The position numbers and the translations under genes were made by a program. Below are positions 1 to 8,569 of a stretch of 16,291 bases of DNA, piece by piece. The first letter of the stretch is position 1. Every line of letters starts with the position of its first letter. A model generated the notes under the pieces. That model ran no database searches. It was not told where the DNA came from and worked only from the letters and a program-made list of their open reading frames with translations. The stretch covers positions 1-16,291 of the forward strand of contig DYOT01000015.1 in NCBI GenBank assembly GCA_020720345.1, read 5' to 3'. This DNA is from Candidatus Caenarcanum sp. Its GTDB lineage: Bacteria; Cyanobacteriota; Vampirovibrionia; Gastranaerophilales; UBA9971.

Positions 1-104
1 ACAAATTGACAAGAGAAAGAGTTTCAGGGGATATTGAAGCAGCAAAAACATTTATTGATACTGTCAAGCCATATGTTTTGCAAAGAATAGCAGAAACAGA
101 ATAG
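1..104 (+). CDS. C-terminal fragment of an unknown protein
   Basis: An open frame enters from the left edge (codons in phase with position 3) and ends at TAG 102-104. About 33 residues are visible. They are charged and look helical, ending in PYVLQRIAETE. I do not recognise the family and the fragment is too short to assign a function. A strong hairpin with a T-rich tail lies 38 bases downstream, which fits this being the real end of a transcription unit. Confidence 0.5.
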   Translation, partial: KLTRERVSGDIEAAKTFIDTVKPYVLQRIAETE

Positions 105-141
105 AAATTGCCATCAACAGTTTTTTAAAAAATTTAAATTT

Positions 142-172
142 ACAGGCAATTTTTGCCTGTTTGTTGTTTTTA
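142..172 (+). terminator. Rho-independent terminator
   Basis: A perfect 8-bp stem, ACAGGCAA (142-149) with TTGCCTGT (153-160), closes a TTT loop and is followed by the T-rich run TTGTTGTTTTT. It sits 38 bases after the stop at 104 and should end transcription of that gene before the next one starts. Confidence 0.85.
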
Positions 173-255
173 ATATTATATAGAGCCGCTTTTTGCATGG
201 AAATTTGCAAAAACCGCCTTTATGTTTCAGGACGAGCTATATTACAGGGACAAAA

Positions 256-2001
256 ATGGATTCAAGGCAGGTTTCATTTACAGGATTTGATAAATTGGGC
301 AATTTTGCGACCAATTATATTTTTACGCCTATCCAGACCAATAAAATTGTCGAATATACGGCAGTTGACGCTGTTTCTATGGTTATTCCCAGAGTCTATA
401 TAGATTATAATCGTAACGAAGATACGGGTAAGGAAACAGCAAGAAGAGAGGTCTTGGCAGCCTTTACAGAGTGCATTGCGCCCGGGTTTTTGGCGGCAGG
501 GCTTGGTTTTATGATGGGAAAAGCTTATGACAAAAGATTTAATATAGCTACACAACTTTATGCTGACAGTACAACGCTGGAAATGCTAAAAAACGCCTGG
601 GTTAAGACAAATGACGCGCATAATGAATTTAAAGGCGGGAATTATTGGAAAAAAACCGGCGATGCCCCGAAAAAAGAAGTTCTTAAAGACTATATTGAGC
701 ATGTCCTCAAAAGAACAGGCGGTCTTGACGGTGAAAACTGGAAACATTTGACTAAAGTGTCAGAAGAAGCAGTTGTAAAAGCTAAAGCAAAAGGGAAAGA
801 AAGCGATAGTTTGTCAAAAATAGCGCAAGACCTGGCAGATATTGTTTACGAAAAAGATAAACCCAAAGGTAAAAAGTTAAAAGAGATTGAAAAAAGGCTC
901 GTTAATCTTCTTGGCGCAAGCGAAAATCTGAGAGTGATTATAGAGGATATTGATTCAGATAAAATTCATGCGGATGCCTTTAAGGACAAAGAAAAAACAC
1001 TGGAAACTACTGCCAAAAGACTTATTGCCGATACAGTCGGCGTAGGACAGGGGATTCTAACAAAAGTAGAGAATCTTAATTTTATCAAAGAAGCTATTAA
1101 AAAATCAAAAACAATTAGCTATAGCAAAGCAACCCTTACTTTGGCTCTTATTTCAGGGTTTGGATTTTCACAGCAGTTTATAAACAGGCACATCACAAAG
1201 AAAAAGACAGGAAGCGCCGCCTTTGTTGCGCTTTCTCCAGAAGCACTTAAACAGGAAAAAGAAAAAGAAAGCCAGGATAAAAACGCAAAACTTAAACTTA
1301 ATGTTTCAAAAGCCCTGTCTTTGTCGGCTCTTTTTGCTATTGCGGCTGCTTCCATTGCGGGTTCTGTCAATCCAAAGATTATTAAGGAACAGATATTTTC
1401 AAAAAAACTGCTTAATAAACTGGAATTTAAAGATTATTGGCCAAGCACAAACCAGCTGAGGGTTTTTTATACTTCCATTATTGCGGGGCGTATGCTTGCT
1501 TCAGCTGACAAACACGAATTAAGGGAAACAGACACAAGAGATATTCCGGGATTTCTTAACTGGCTGGTTATTGGCGGTTTTGTTTCAAAACTTGTCGGTA
1601 ATCATATATCCGGCGGCAAGCTTATGAACGGTGCGAAGCCCAAAGAAAATCTTCCCTGGTGGAAAAAAGCTTTTCACGTGATTGAAAAAAATGTCCTTGT
1701 AACCCATGCCGAAATTAATGCAAGGTGTGAAAAAGACTTAATTAACCCTGCGGAAAAGATTAAGCAAATAAGGAAGTTAAATATGTCCATAGCAGCAGGA
1801 TTGATTTATTCTACGCTTGCGCTTGGGGTATTTGTTCCGAAGTTAAATAAATATATTACCAATAAACTCACTGCAAAAAAAAATGATGATAAAAACGCAA
1901 GCGCAGCAGAAAACAAAAATCTTTCACCAGTAATAAATAAAAAAAATGAAGCGTTTGCAGATTTTATAAAAATTGAACAAAAATTACACAAAGCTGCTTA
2001 A
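256..2001 (+). CDS. Predicted multi-spanning membrane protein, unknown function
   Basis: A 581-residue protein I do not recognise. I chose ATG 256 because AGGGA lies five bases before it; the upstream in-frame ATG at 193 has no ribosome binding site. The N-terminus (SFTGFDKLGNFATNYIF) is followed by an IPRVYIDYNRNEDTGKETARRE-type stretch near residues 44-65, then a hydrophobic segment at about 67-88. Residues 100-290 are charged, lysine-rich and probably soluble. Further hydrophobic segments lie at about 290-308, 351-370, 429-448 and 508-530, and the C-terminal tail is polar. The architecture suggests an inner-membrane protein with a large soluble loop. No catalytic motif was seen. It stands alone between a terminator upstream and an AT-rich hairpin downstream, so it is probably monocistronic. 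The PR..D..NR...G.E..RRE pattern may mark a lineage-specific family, which is inference. Confidence 0.75.
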   Translation: MDSRQVSFTGFDKLGNFATNYIFTPIQTNKIVEYTAVDAVSMVIPRVYIDYNRNEDTGKETARREVLAAFTECIAPGFLAAGLGFMMGKAYDKRFNIATQLYADSTTLEMLKNAWVKTNDAHNEFKGGNYWKKTGDAPKKEVLKDYIEHVLKRTGGLDGENWKHLTKVSEEAVVKAKAKGKESDSLSKIAQDLADIVYEKDKPKGKKLKEIEKRLVNLLGASENLRVIIEDIDSDKIHADAFKDKEKTLETTAKRLIADTVGVGQGILTKVENLNFIKEAIKKSKTISYSKATLTLALISGFGFSQQFINRHITKKKTGSAAFVALSPEALKQEKEKESQDKNAKLKLNVSKALSLSALFAIAAASIAGSVNPKIIKEQIFSKKLLNKLEFKDYWPSTNQLRVFYTSIIAGRMLASADKHELRETDTRDIPGFLNWLVIGGFVSKLVGNHISGGKLMNGAKPKENLPWWKKAFHVIEKNVLVTHAEINARCEKDLINPAEKIKQIRKLNMSIAAGLIYSTLALGVFVPKLNKYITNKLTAKKNDDKNASAAENKNLSPVINKKNEAFADFIKIEQKLHKAA

Positions 2002-2033
2002 ACTTTATAAATTATTTTTAATTTATAAAGTTT
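2000..2033 (+). terminator. AT-rich 15-bp perfect hairpin after the membrane protein gene
   Basis: Positions 2000-2014 pair perfectly with 2019-2033 around a TTTT loop, overlapping the stop codon at 1999-2001. The stem is almost all A-T, and what follows (ACATCAT) is not a T-tract. It may act as a weak terminator or a 3'-end stabiliser between the membrane protein gene and proC. Confidence 0.55.
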
Positions 2034-2087
2034 ACATCATATTAAAAATCATATATAAATAAGGAATAAGCAGTAGGAGATAAAAAC

Positions 2088-2909
2088 ATGCCGGAAAATG
2101 TCAAAATGAATAAAATAGGTTTTATTGGTGCAGGAACAATGGCTTCAGCCATTATATTCGGATTAATCAATTCAGGCAAAATTAATCTGGGAAATGTTAC
2201 GGCTTCTGAAATTTCTGAAGAGCGGGCAAGAAAGGTTTCTAAAGAAATCGGCATAAATGTTATTAAAGATAATCAGGAACTTGTAAAAAATTCTGACATA
2301 ATAGTATTAAGCATGAAACCGTATAATCTTGAGCCGGTATTATATGAAGTAAAAGATTTTATTACACCTGATAAATTAATTGTTTCCATAGCTGCAGGGG
2401 TAAGTACGGATTTTATAGAAGACATTCTCGGGCATAAATCCCATGTAATAAGAGTAATGCCAAATACTCCCGTTATTTTGAACGAAGGGATGTCAGCAGT
2501 TTGCAAAGGCAGAAATGTAAGCGAAGAAAACTTGAAACTTGTTACGGACTTGTTTAAAAGCGTTGGAAGATGTATTGAAGTTCCTGAAAAATTATTTGAT
2601 TCTGTAACAGCCATAAGTGGAAGCGGTCCTGCTTTTATTTATCTTATAATCGAAGCTATTGCGGACGGCGGAGTTAAATTGGGTCTTACAAAACAGGCGG
2701 CGCTGCAATTAGCCGCACAGACCTGTCTGGGTGCTGCAAAAATGGTTCTTGAGACAGGGAAGCATCCTGCCGTTCTTAAAGATGAAGTGTCCACACCTGG
2801 CGGCTGCACTATTGCCGGCTTAATGGTTATGGAAGAGCAAGGAGTAAGATCAGCTCTCTCCAAAACTGTTATTGAAACCGCATATACAGCCATAGGTCTT
2901 GGAAAGTGA
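2088..2909 (+). CDS. proC: Pyrroline-5-carboxylate reductase
   Basis: Catalyses the last step of proline synthesis, NAD(P)H-dependent reduction of pyrroline-5-carboxylate to proline, in the cytoplasm. At 273 residues it has the usual family length. The N-terminal Rossmann fold carries IGFIGAGTMASAI (residues 10-22) as its nucleotide-binding turn. VMPNTPVILNEGM lies in the middle, and AISGSGPAFIYLIIEAIADG plus the DEVSTPGGCTIAGL signature form the C-terminal dimerisation and active-site domain. The start at 2088 is backed by AGGAGA at 2075-2080. A second in-frame Met at 2106 is less well supported. Its stop overlaps the start of the recombinase gene by 4 bp (GTGA), so the two are probably translated together. 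Confidence 0.97.
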   Translation: MPENVKMNKIGFIGAGTMASAIIFGLINSGKINLGNVTASEISEERARKVSKEIGINVIKDNQELVKNSDIIVLSMKPYNLEPVLYEVKDFITPDKLIVSIAAGVSTDFIEDILGHKSHVIRVMPNTPVILNEGMSAVCKGRNVSEENLKLVTDLFKSVGRCIEVPEKLFDSVTAISGSGPAFIYLIIEAIADGGVKLGLTKQAALQLAAQTCLGAAKMVLETGKHPAVLKDEVSTPGGCTIAGLMVMEEQGVRSALSKTVIETAYTAIGLGK

Positions 2910-3781
2910 ATGCTTTCTATGAATTCCTTTCTGAATACATAGAATTTTTATTTGTTGAAAGAGGGCTTTCTTCTAATACTGAACAGGCTTACAGAAGAGA
3001 TTTGACTTTATTTATTGGTTTTTTGGAAAAAAATTCCATAGATAGCTTTGAAAAACTTTCACGCTCTGTAATAAATGCTTATATCAGGGAGATGAAGCAG
3101 AATAATTATTCTGCGACCAGTATAACCAGAAAAATAGCATCCCTGAAGGGCTGGTTCAGGTGGATGACAGCAAATGAATTAATTGAACATGATCCGGTTC
3201 TTGGTATTGAACAGCCAAAGCTGGAAAGAAGGCTTCCAAAAGTGCTTTCCCTTCCTGAAATAGAGATAATTTTGTCTCAACCCATGCCGGTTTATGAAAA
3301 AGCAATGCTTGAGCTGCTGTATGCAGCAGGTTTAAGGGTTTCCGAGCTGGTAAACCTTGATATGGGAAACTTAAACCTGGATAGCTGTTATGTAAGATGC
3401 TTCGGCAAAGGCTCTAAAGAAAGACTTGTCCCTATTGGAGAAGAAGCTAAAATAAAAATTAAAAATTACCTTAAAGAAAGAGATTTCTGGTTAAGAAGAA
3501 CAGGGAAAAAAACTGAAGCACTGTTTATAAATAAAAAAGGCGAAAGAATTTCAAGACAGGAAGTTTATATGTTTGTAAAAAACCTTGGAATCGTAATAAA
3601 CAAGTGCATAACTCCTCATACAATAAGACACAGCTTTGCAACCCATTTGCTTGAAAATGGTGCGGACTTAAGAGTTGTTCAGGAATTACTGGGGCATTGC
3701 GATGTTTCAACCACCCAACTTTATACCCACATAAGCAAAAAACGACTTAAAGACGTTTATTTTGCGATCAACCAAGAATAA
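2906..3781 (+). CDS. xerD: Tyrosine recombinase, XerC/XerD type
   Basis: A 291-residue site-specific recombinase whose length and full catalytic set match XerC/XerD, which resolve chromosome dimers at dif. The N-terminal SAM-like core-binding domain covers about residues 1-90. In the C-terminal domain the catalytic residues can be read as Arg144 (AAGLRVSEL), Lys168 (GKGSKERLVP), His238 and Arg241 (HTIRHSFATHLL), His264 (LLGHCDVSTT) and nucleophile Tyr273 (QLYTHI). The start is GTG 2906, overlapping the proC stop by 4 bp. No in-frame ATG is available nearby. No integrase-type extension, attachment site or phage gene is adjacent, so a housekeeping role is more likely than a mobile-element role. 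XerC and XerD cannot be told apart from the sequence alone. Confidence 0.9.
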   Translation: MNAFYEFLSEYIEFLFVERGLSSNTEQAYRRDLTLFIGFLEKNSIDSFEKLSRSVINAYIREMKQNNYSATSITRKIASLKGWFRWMTANELIEHDPVLGIEQPKLERRLPKVLSLPEIEIILSQPMPVYEKAMLELLYAAGLRVSELVNLDMGNLNLDSCYVRCFGKGSKERLVPIGEEAKIKIKNYLKERDFWLRRTGKKTEALFINKKGERISRQEVYMFVKNLGIVINKCITPHTIRHSFATHLLENGADLRVVQELLGHCDVSTTQLYTHISKKRLKDVYFAINQE

Positions 3782-3787
3782 TAAATT

Positions 3788-4837
3788 TTAGTGCAGGAAA
3801 ATTTTGAAAACCACATAAATTATAAATAATAGATAAAAAATGCCGCCGGCTAACAGGGCTGAAGGCTTTAAAATCCCTTTATTATTTATAATATTATGAT
3901 AAACCACCCCTACAGAAAGATAAACCATAGCTACGTTTACAAAAGCATCCATGCCTAAAACCCAGGGAGTCAAAGAAAGACCGACTGCTGTCGGAATACA
4001 GCTCTGAAAGACCATGGCGCCTGTTATGTTTCCCATTGCAAGTGTATCTTTTTTTGCTCTTATCCATATTACGCTGTTAAATTTTTCCGGAAGCTCGGTA
4101 GCAATAGGTGTAATAAGAAGACTCAAGATAAGTGCATTAATTTTAAAGGTTTCCGCAAGAAACCCTATTTGATGCACAAATACGTGAGCTAGCAGAATAA
4201 TACCCCCGACAGAAGCTAGCAATTGAAATACAATAAAAGGTAAATTATACTTTTCAGGCAAATTTATATATTTTGTAAAATAAAGTGCGGCAAGCTCTTC
4301 CTGACCGCCTTCCTTTTCTTTGCTGGCTGTTCTTATAGTTTGTATAACATAAATGAGATAAATCACCAGCAAAAGTCCTGCCATAATATATTTTACGGAT
4401 TTAAAAGGAACAAAAGCAGCGAAAATGGAAATAGTATAACTAAGAATAAAAAAGTGAATATCTCTTAGTATAACAACCGTGTTTACCGGCATATCAGCAG
4501 TTCTTCGACCGGATTTTGTGAAGATTACTACAGCAAGTCCTGTTACAAAAAACGCAAGTGTTCCAAGGAGAAAAGGCGCGCCAAGTATGGCTCCTATCCC
4601 TATTTCCTCGGCTCTGGAAATTTCTGTTCCGGTGATATAAGCTCCAATTATGGCAACAAGCGGAACTATTGTTTCGGGAAGCGCTGTCCCAACGGCAGCA
4701 AGGACACTGCCAACAGCTCCTTCGGACAAGTTTAATTCTTCACCGAGATGCTCAACAGCGTTTGTAAAAATTACACATACAAAAACAATTAAGGCAAGAA
4801 CTATTAATATGTATACAAATGACAGTATAATTTCCAA
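3788..4837 (-). CDS. Sodium/calcium exchanger family membrane protein (CaCA superfamily)
   Basis: A 349-residue, very hydrophobic protein with about ten membrane segments in two homologous halves, as in YrbG-type cation/Ca2+ antiporters. The first alpha repeat is visible as EGAVGSVLAAVGTALPETIVP (about residues 39-59) and the second as LLITPIATELPEKFNSVIW. Both hold the acidic-proline motif (ALPET, ELPEK) whose Glu binds the cation in this superfamily. The loop between halves, around EKEGGQEELAALYF, is charged. The start is TTG at 4837-4835, supported by AGGAG on the - strand at 4849-4845 with seven bases between. The transported ion is not shown by sequence. The stop lies only 6 bp from that of the convergent recombinase gene, and the 5' end diverges from the DHH phosphoesterase gene. 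Confidence 0.88.
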   Translation of the reverse strand: MEIILSFVYILIVLALIVFVCVIFTNAVEHLGEELNLSEGAVGSVLAAVGTALPETIVPLVAIIGAYITGTEISRAEEIGIGAILGAPFLLGTLAFFVTGLAVVIFTKSGRRTADMPVNTVVILRDIHFFILSYTISIFAAFVPFKSVKYIMAGLLLVIYLIYVIQTIRTASKEKEGGQEELAALYFTKYINLPEKYNLPFIVFQLLASVGGIILLAHVFVHQIGFLAETFKINALILSLLITPIATELPEKFNSVIWIRAKKDTLAMGNITGAMVFQSCIPTAVGLSLTPWVLGMDAFVNVAMVYLSVGVVYHNIINNKGILKPSALLAGGIFYLLFIIYVVFKIFLH

Positions 4838-4907
4838 AATTATTCTCCTGTAGTAATAATATAAATTTTTGATTAAATTTGATTATGTTAAAATTCTAAA
4901 ATATAAG

Positions 4908-4913
4908 TATAAT
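4908..4913 (+). promoter_or_regulatory. Candidate -10 box for the DHH phosphoesterase gene
   Basis: A consensus TATAAT lies 16 bases before the ATG at 4930, inside the 92-bp gap between divergent genes. No good -35 lies at 16-18 bp; the nearest TTGATT (4879-4884) is 24 bp upstream. The implied leader is about 10 bases long. Confidence 0.45.
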
Positions 4914-4929
4914 TCAAAAAGAGTTAATA

Positions 4930-5910
4930 ATGAACAATGTTCAAATAGTTGCGGAAACGATCAGAAACGCAAAAACTGTTATAATTATTCATCATGTAGC
5001 GCCGGATGGTGATAGTATAGGCTCATCACTTGCATTAAGAAATATGATAAAGCAACTTGGTAATATAGAAAGGGTTGATGCGGTTATTACAGGCAATATC
5101 CCCGATGTATACAGATTTTTGCCTGACATTGAACAGCTTAAGAAACCTAATGATAAAATTCTTCATGCGGCTTATGATCTGGCTATTACCGTTGATTGCG
5201 CTTCTAAAGACAGGCTGGGAGAGGCTACAGAATTATTTAACAGCGCAAGAAAAACATTAAATATAGATCATCATATAAGTAATAGCGGTTTTGCCGATGT
5301 TGACTGGATAAAGCCCTCGGCAGCAGCTACAGGGGAAGTTTTATATGAGTTAATTAAGGCTTTGGACGTAAAACTAACCAGAGAAATTGCAATTAATCTT
5401 TATACCGCTATATTAACGGATACCGGCGGATTTAAATTTGAAAACACAAAACCTTCCACTTTTAAAATTTGTGCTGAATTACTTGAAGCGGGAGCAGATC
5501 CGGTTAATATTTATAAGGAATGCTTTGAATTAAAGCCTTTAGGTATGTTAAAATTGCATGCAAGAACTATAGATAATGCAATATATCTTGATAATAACCA
5601 GATAGTTTATGCTACAATAACCAGAAAGCTTCTTGAAGAGCTAAATGCCACTGATGATCATATTGATGGAATTGCAGAAGAATTAAGACAGATAAACACG
5701 GTAAAAATTGCTCTTGTCTTTAAGGAAACGCTTAAGGGAAGTACAAAAGTAAGCTTCAGGAGCAACGGTATAAACGTGTGCGAAATTGCAAGTTTCTTTG
5801 GCGGCGGCGGTCATAAGCTTGCGGCAGGATGCTTATTGGAAAAAAATATAGACGAATCAGTCCATGATGTAATTTTAACAATAAGAAACAGGCTTAAAAA
5901 GCTACACTAA
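4930..5910 (+). CDS. nrnA: DHH-family phosphoesterase, NrnA-like (oligoribonuclease / pAp phosphatase)
   Basis: A 326-residue DHH/DHHA1 protein of typical NrnA length. NrnA-type enzymes degrade short RNA oligonucleotides from the end and often dephosphorylate pAp to AMP. Metal-binding motifs are all present: HHVAPDGDSIGSS (residues 21-33, Asp26 and Asp28), TVDCAS (Asp89), the name-giving NIDHH (Asp113, His114, His115) and ILTDTGGF (Asp164). The DHHA1 substrate-binding domain ends with GGGGHKLAAG at 291-300. The ribosome binding site before ATG 4930 (AAGAG) is modest. It is a separate + strand unit converging on the M16 peptidase gene with 7 bp between stops. A related c-di-AMP or pGpG phosphodiesterase role cannot be excluded, but there are no GGDEF or membrane domains. 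Confidence 0.88.
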   Translation: MNNVQIVAETIRNAKTVIIIHHVAPDGDSIGSSLALRNMIKQLGNIERVDAVITGNIPDVYRFLPDIEQLKKPNDKILHAAYDLAITVDCASKDRLGEATELFNSARKTLNIDHHISNSGFADVDWIKPSAAATGEVLYELIKALDVKLTREIAINLYTAILTDTGGFKFENTKPSTFKICAELLEAGADPVNIYKECFELKPLGMLKLHARTIDNAIYLDNNQIVYATITRKLLEELNATDDHIDGIAEELRQINTVKIALVFKETLKGSTKVSFRSNGINVCEIASFFGGGGHKLAAGCLLEKNIDESVHDVILTIRNRLKKLH

Positions 5911-5917
5911 AATGAGT

Positions 5918-8569
5918 TTAAGAATTTCTTACAAGGACAAGCGATGCCTTCTCAGGGTGTAAATATTGCCTTGCGGCTTGCTCAACATCTTCTTTTGTTA
6001 TGGAATTTATTGTTTCCGCAAAATTATCAATATAATCATCGCCCAGCCCGTAAAATTCGCTTATTAAAAGTGTTTTTGCTATTCCGTTATTATTTGCAAA
6101 TCGTAAGGGATATGAACCCATTGTATATGATTTTGCCTGTTCAAGTTCTGTATCTGTAATTCCATCATTAATGAATTTGTTTATTTCAATTTCTAAGGCT
6201 TTTAATGCGGTATCAACAAGATTATCATCAACGCCAAACCGGACAGACCATGCTCCCGGAATTGAAAGAGCGGTTAAAGAAGATGAAATACTATAAACAA
6301 GACCGGATTCTTCCCTTAGCTTTTTACCTATCCTGCTTGTAAGAGCGCTGCTTCCGCCTAATATAAAGTTCATTATTAAGGCTTTATGATAATTAGGGTC
6401 ATTTCTTGCCAGAGCTCCGTAATGCCCAAAAATTATTTTTGTTTCAGTTTTATTTTTTACTGGAACAGTTAGCTGTTTATATTCTTTTTGAAGCTTAACA
6501 GGATTAATTTTTGGATAAACTATTTCTTTTGGCTGCCAGTGCTGAAAATGTTTTTCAATAAGGGCAAAAACTTCTTCCGCTTCAACATTGCCAGCTACTG
6601 CCATAATAGTGGAATTAGGGCAATAAAAGCTGTTGTAAAAACCTTTTATATCTTCAAGATGAATGTTTTTGATGTGTTTTTCCTGTGTAGAATGACTAAA
6701 AGCATACCAGGGATGATTTTTTGGGAAAATCATGCGCTTGAAAAACATATTTGCGAGAAAATCAGAATTATTTTTTCTTTGCCTTACTCCTGCAATATAA
6801 AAATTTTTCATTTTTTCAAATTCATCCGCAGGAAACGCCGGTTCTGTCAAAATTTCCGCAAGAAGCTGAAGAATAGATGGAAAATCTTCTTTTATGCAGG
6901 ACAGGGAAAAATTAACGGATTCTGTAATGTTGCTAATTCCTACTGATGCGCCTTTTGCTTCAATTTGTCCTGCAATTTCAAACTTCGAACTTTTTTTTGT
7001 GCCCCTGTTCATCATTCCGCCGCACATAAAGGGCAAGGAAGAATTAACGGCTCCGGCAAAAAGATTTCCTGCAAATATTGTTCCGCTAAGCTTTACCGTA
7101 TCGCTTGTTTTATTACCGGAAACCAGAACTTTTATTCCGTTAGAGGTTGTTTTTTTTGAAAAATAAACAGGATAAGAACTTATTTTTTCTTTTATTTTAA
7201 ATAAATTGTTTTGAGGTTTTATTTGCTGGTCAGGTTCACAGGATTGCTCTTCGGGTATTTCTACTGTCTTATGCGCGGCAATAATTTTGTTTCCTGAGGC
7301 ACTACAAGTTATTATTTTTTCCTTATTATGCGGAATAAAATGACCTGAAGTGCAATTTTCCTTTTGTAAATATAGATTTATTACCCGTTTAATATCGTCC
7401 AGAGAAACTTCCTGAATGTTATTTATGTAATTGTTAAGGAATTTATAGCTGTTTATGGTTTCATAATAGCCCATAAGATAAGCTAATTTTAAAGTCCCAT
7501 CTTTATTAAATTCAAAAGCCGATCTGATTCGTTTTTTTGTGTTTTCAAGCTCTTCATAAGAAAGAGGCTTTATGTCGGTTAATTCGTTGATTTGCTCAAA
7601 TATCCGTTTTTCTGCTTCTTTATGCCCCATGTTGGGGTATAATGTCGCTACAATGGTTAACAGTCCAGGGTCTTTCATTACTTCAACATTCGTGCTTATA
7701 TCTGTAACTATTTGTTTTTCAATCAGAGCCTTGTGCATTCTGCTGCTTATTCCTGTATTAAGCATTTCCCCGAGAACTAACAGGGGGAAAATATCTTTAT
7801 CGTTGCAGGAAGGAATATGATACGCCTGCTTTATGATTGAATAACTTCCCGGCATGCTTATTTTCGCTGTTTTTAAGCGGCTTTGTTTTTTCTCCTTTTC
7901 AAGGGATAAGCTTATTGTTTGTGGTTGAATATGTCCAAAATATTTTTTTATAAGCTCAAGAGCTTCAATTTCATTAAAATTTCCTACCATTACTATGGTT
8001 GCATTGTTTGGATTGTAAAAATTTTTATAATATTGCTGCAAATCTTCAATAGAAAGGGTCTTCACATCTTCTGCAAAGCCGATAATAGGATTTCTGTAGG
8101 GATGTTTTTCATAAGCTTCAAGCCGAACAGCATTTTCAAGCTGTGAATAAGGGTTATCAAAGCCTTTTTCGAGTTCAGAAAGAATTACGCCGACTTCTGT
8201 TTTTTTGTTTTTTTCATTAAAAACAAGTTTGCTCATGCGCTGGGATTCAATAATCATTGCAAGTTCCAGTTTGCTTGCCATAAAAGTTTCATAATAACAT
8301 GTGAAATCCCGTGAAGTATAAGCATTATAATTGCCGCCGTTGGTGATTATTTGAGAAATTATTTCTCCATAATTAAATATTTCGGTTTTTTTAAAACTTA
8401 AATGTTCTAAAAAGTGAGATAAGCCAGTTTTGCCGGCGACTTCATTTCTTGTCCCGACTTTATACCAGGTCATAAAAGTGGCAGAAGGGGCGCAACAATA
8501 TGCATAAAATAGAATTTTAAGCCCATTGCCAAGAACATGTTCAGATATTTCAATATTATTCCGGTTCAT
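5918..8569 (-). CDS. Fused two-domain M16 family zinc metallopeptidase
   Basis: An 883-residue protein with two tandem M16 (pitrilysin/processing-peptidase-like) units. The N-terminal unit is catalytic: inverted zinc motif HFLEH at residues 52-56, with a third ligand probably Glu132 in VILSELEK, spaced as in the family. The LEAYEKHPYRNPIIG segment follows. The second unit begins near residue 470, shows the fold signature GGMMNRGTKKSSKFEIAG and IEAKGASVG but has no HxxEH, so it is presumably the inactive half that closes the substrate chamber. No signal peptide is evident, so it should act in the cytoplasm unless exported by another route. ATG 8569 lies inside the end of the upstream amidohydrolase gene (14-bp overlap), implying coupled translation. 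The substrate is unknown; peptide clearance is the general family role. Confidence 0.92.
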   Translation of the reverse strand: MNRNNIEISEHVLGNGLKILFYAYCCAPSATFMTWYKVGTRNEVAGKTGLSHFLEHLSFKKTEIFNYGEIISQIITNGGNYNAYTSRDFTCYYETFMASKLELAMIIESQRMSKLVFNEKNKKTEVGVILSELEKGFDNPYSQLENAVRLEAYEKHPYRNPIIGFAEDVKTLSIEDLQQYYKNFYNPNNATIVMVGNFNEIEALELIKKYFGHIQPQTISLSLEKEKKQSRLKTAKISMPGSYSIIKQAYHIPSCNDKDIFPLLVLGEMLNTGISSRMHKALIEKQIVTDISTNVEVMKDPGLLTIVATLYPNMGHKEAEKRIFEQINELTDIKPLSYEELENTKKRIRSAFEFNKDGTLKLAYLMGYYETINSYKFLNNYINNIQEVSLDDIKRVINLYLQKENCTSGHFIPHNKEKIITCSASGNKIIAAHKTVEIPEEQSCEPDQQIKPQNNLFKIKEKISSYPVYFSKKTTSNGIKVLVSGNKTSDTVKLSGTIFAGNLFAGAVNSSLPFMCGGMMNRGTKKSSKFEIAGQIEAKGASVGISNITESVNFSLSCIKEDFPSILQLLAEILTEPAFPADEFEKMKNFYIAGVRQRKNNSDFLANMFFKRMIFPKNHPWYAFSHSTQEKHIKNIHLEDIKGFYNSFYCPNSTIMAVAGNVEAEEVFALIEKHFQHWQPKEIVYPKINPVKLQKEYKQLTVPVKNKTETKIIFGHYGALARNDPNYHKALIMNFILGGSSALTSRIGKKLREESGLVYSISSSLTALSIPGAWSVRFGVDDNLVDTALKALEIEINKFINDGITDTELEQAKSYTMGSYPLRFANNNGIAKTLLISEFYGLGDDYIDNFAETINSITKEDVEQAARQYLHPEKASLVLVRNS

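Noticed and set aside
193..255. Longer start for the unknown membrane protein at ATG 193
   Set aside because: No ribosome binding site before 193; AGGGA sits correctly before ATG 256, where the more protein-like sequence begins.
2906..3781. Tyrosine recombinase as a sign of an integrated mobile element
   Set aside because: Length and motifs match housekeeping Xer proteins, it is translationally linked to proC, and no phage genes, tRNA or direct repeats flank it.
6488..6946. 152-residue open frame on the + strand
   Set aside because: It lies wholly antisense to the M16 peptidase gene, has no recognisable motif and no good ribosome binding site. The - strand frame is clearly the coding one.
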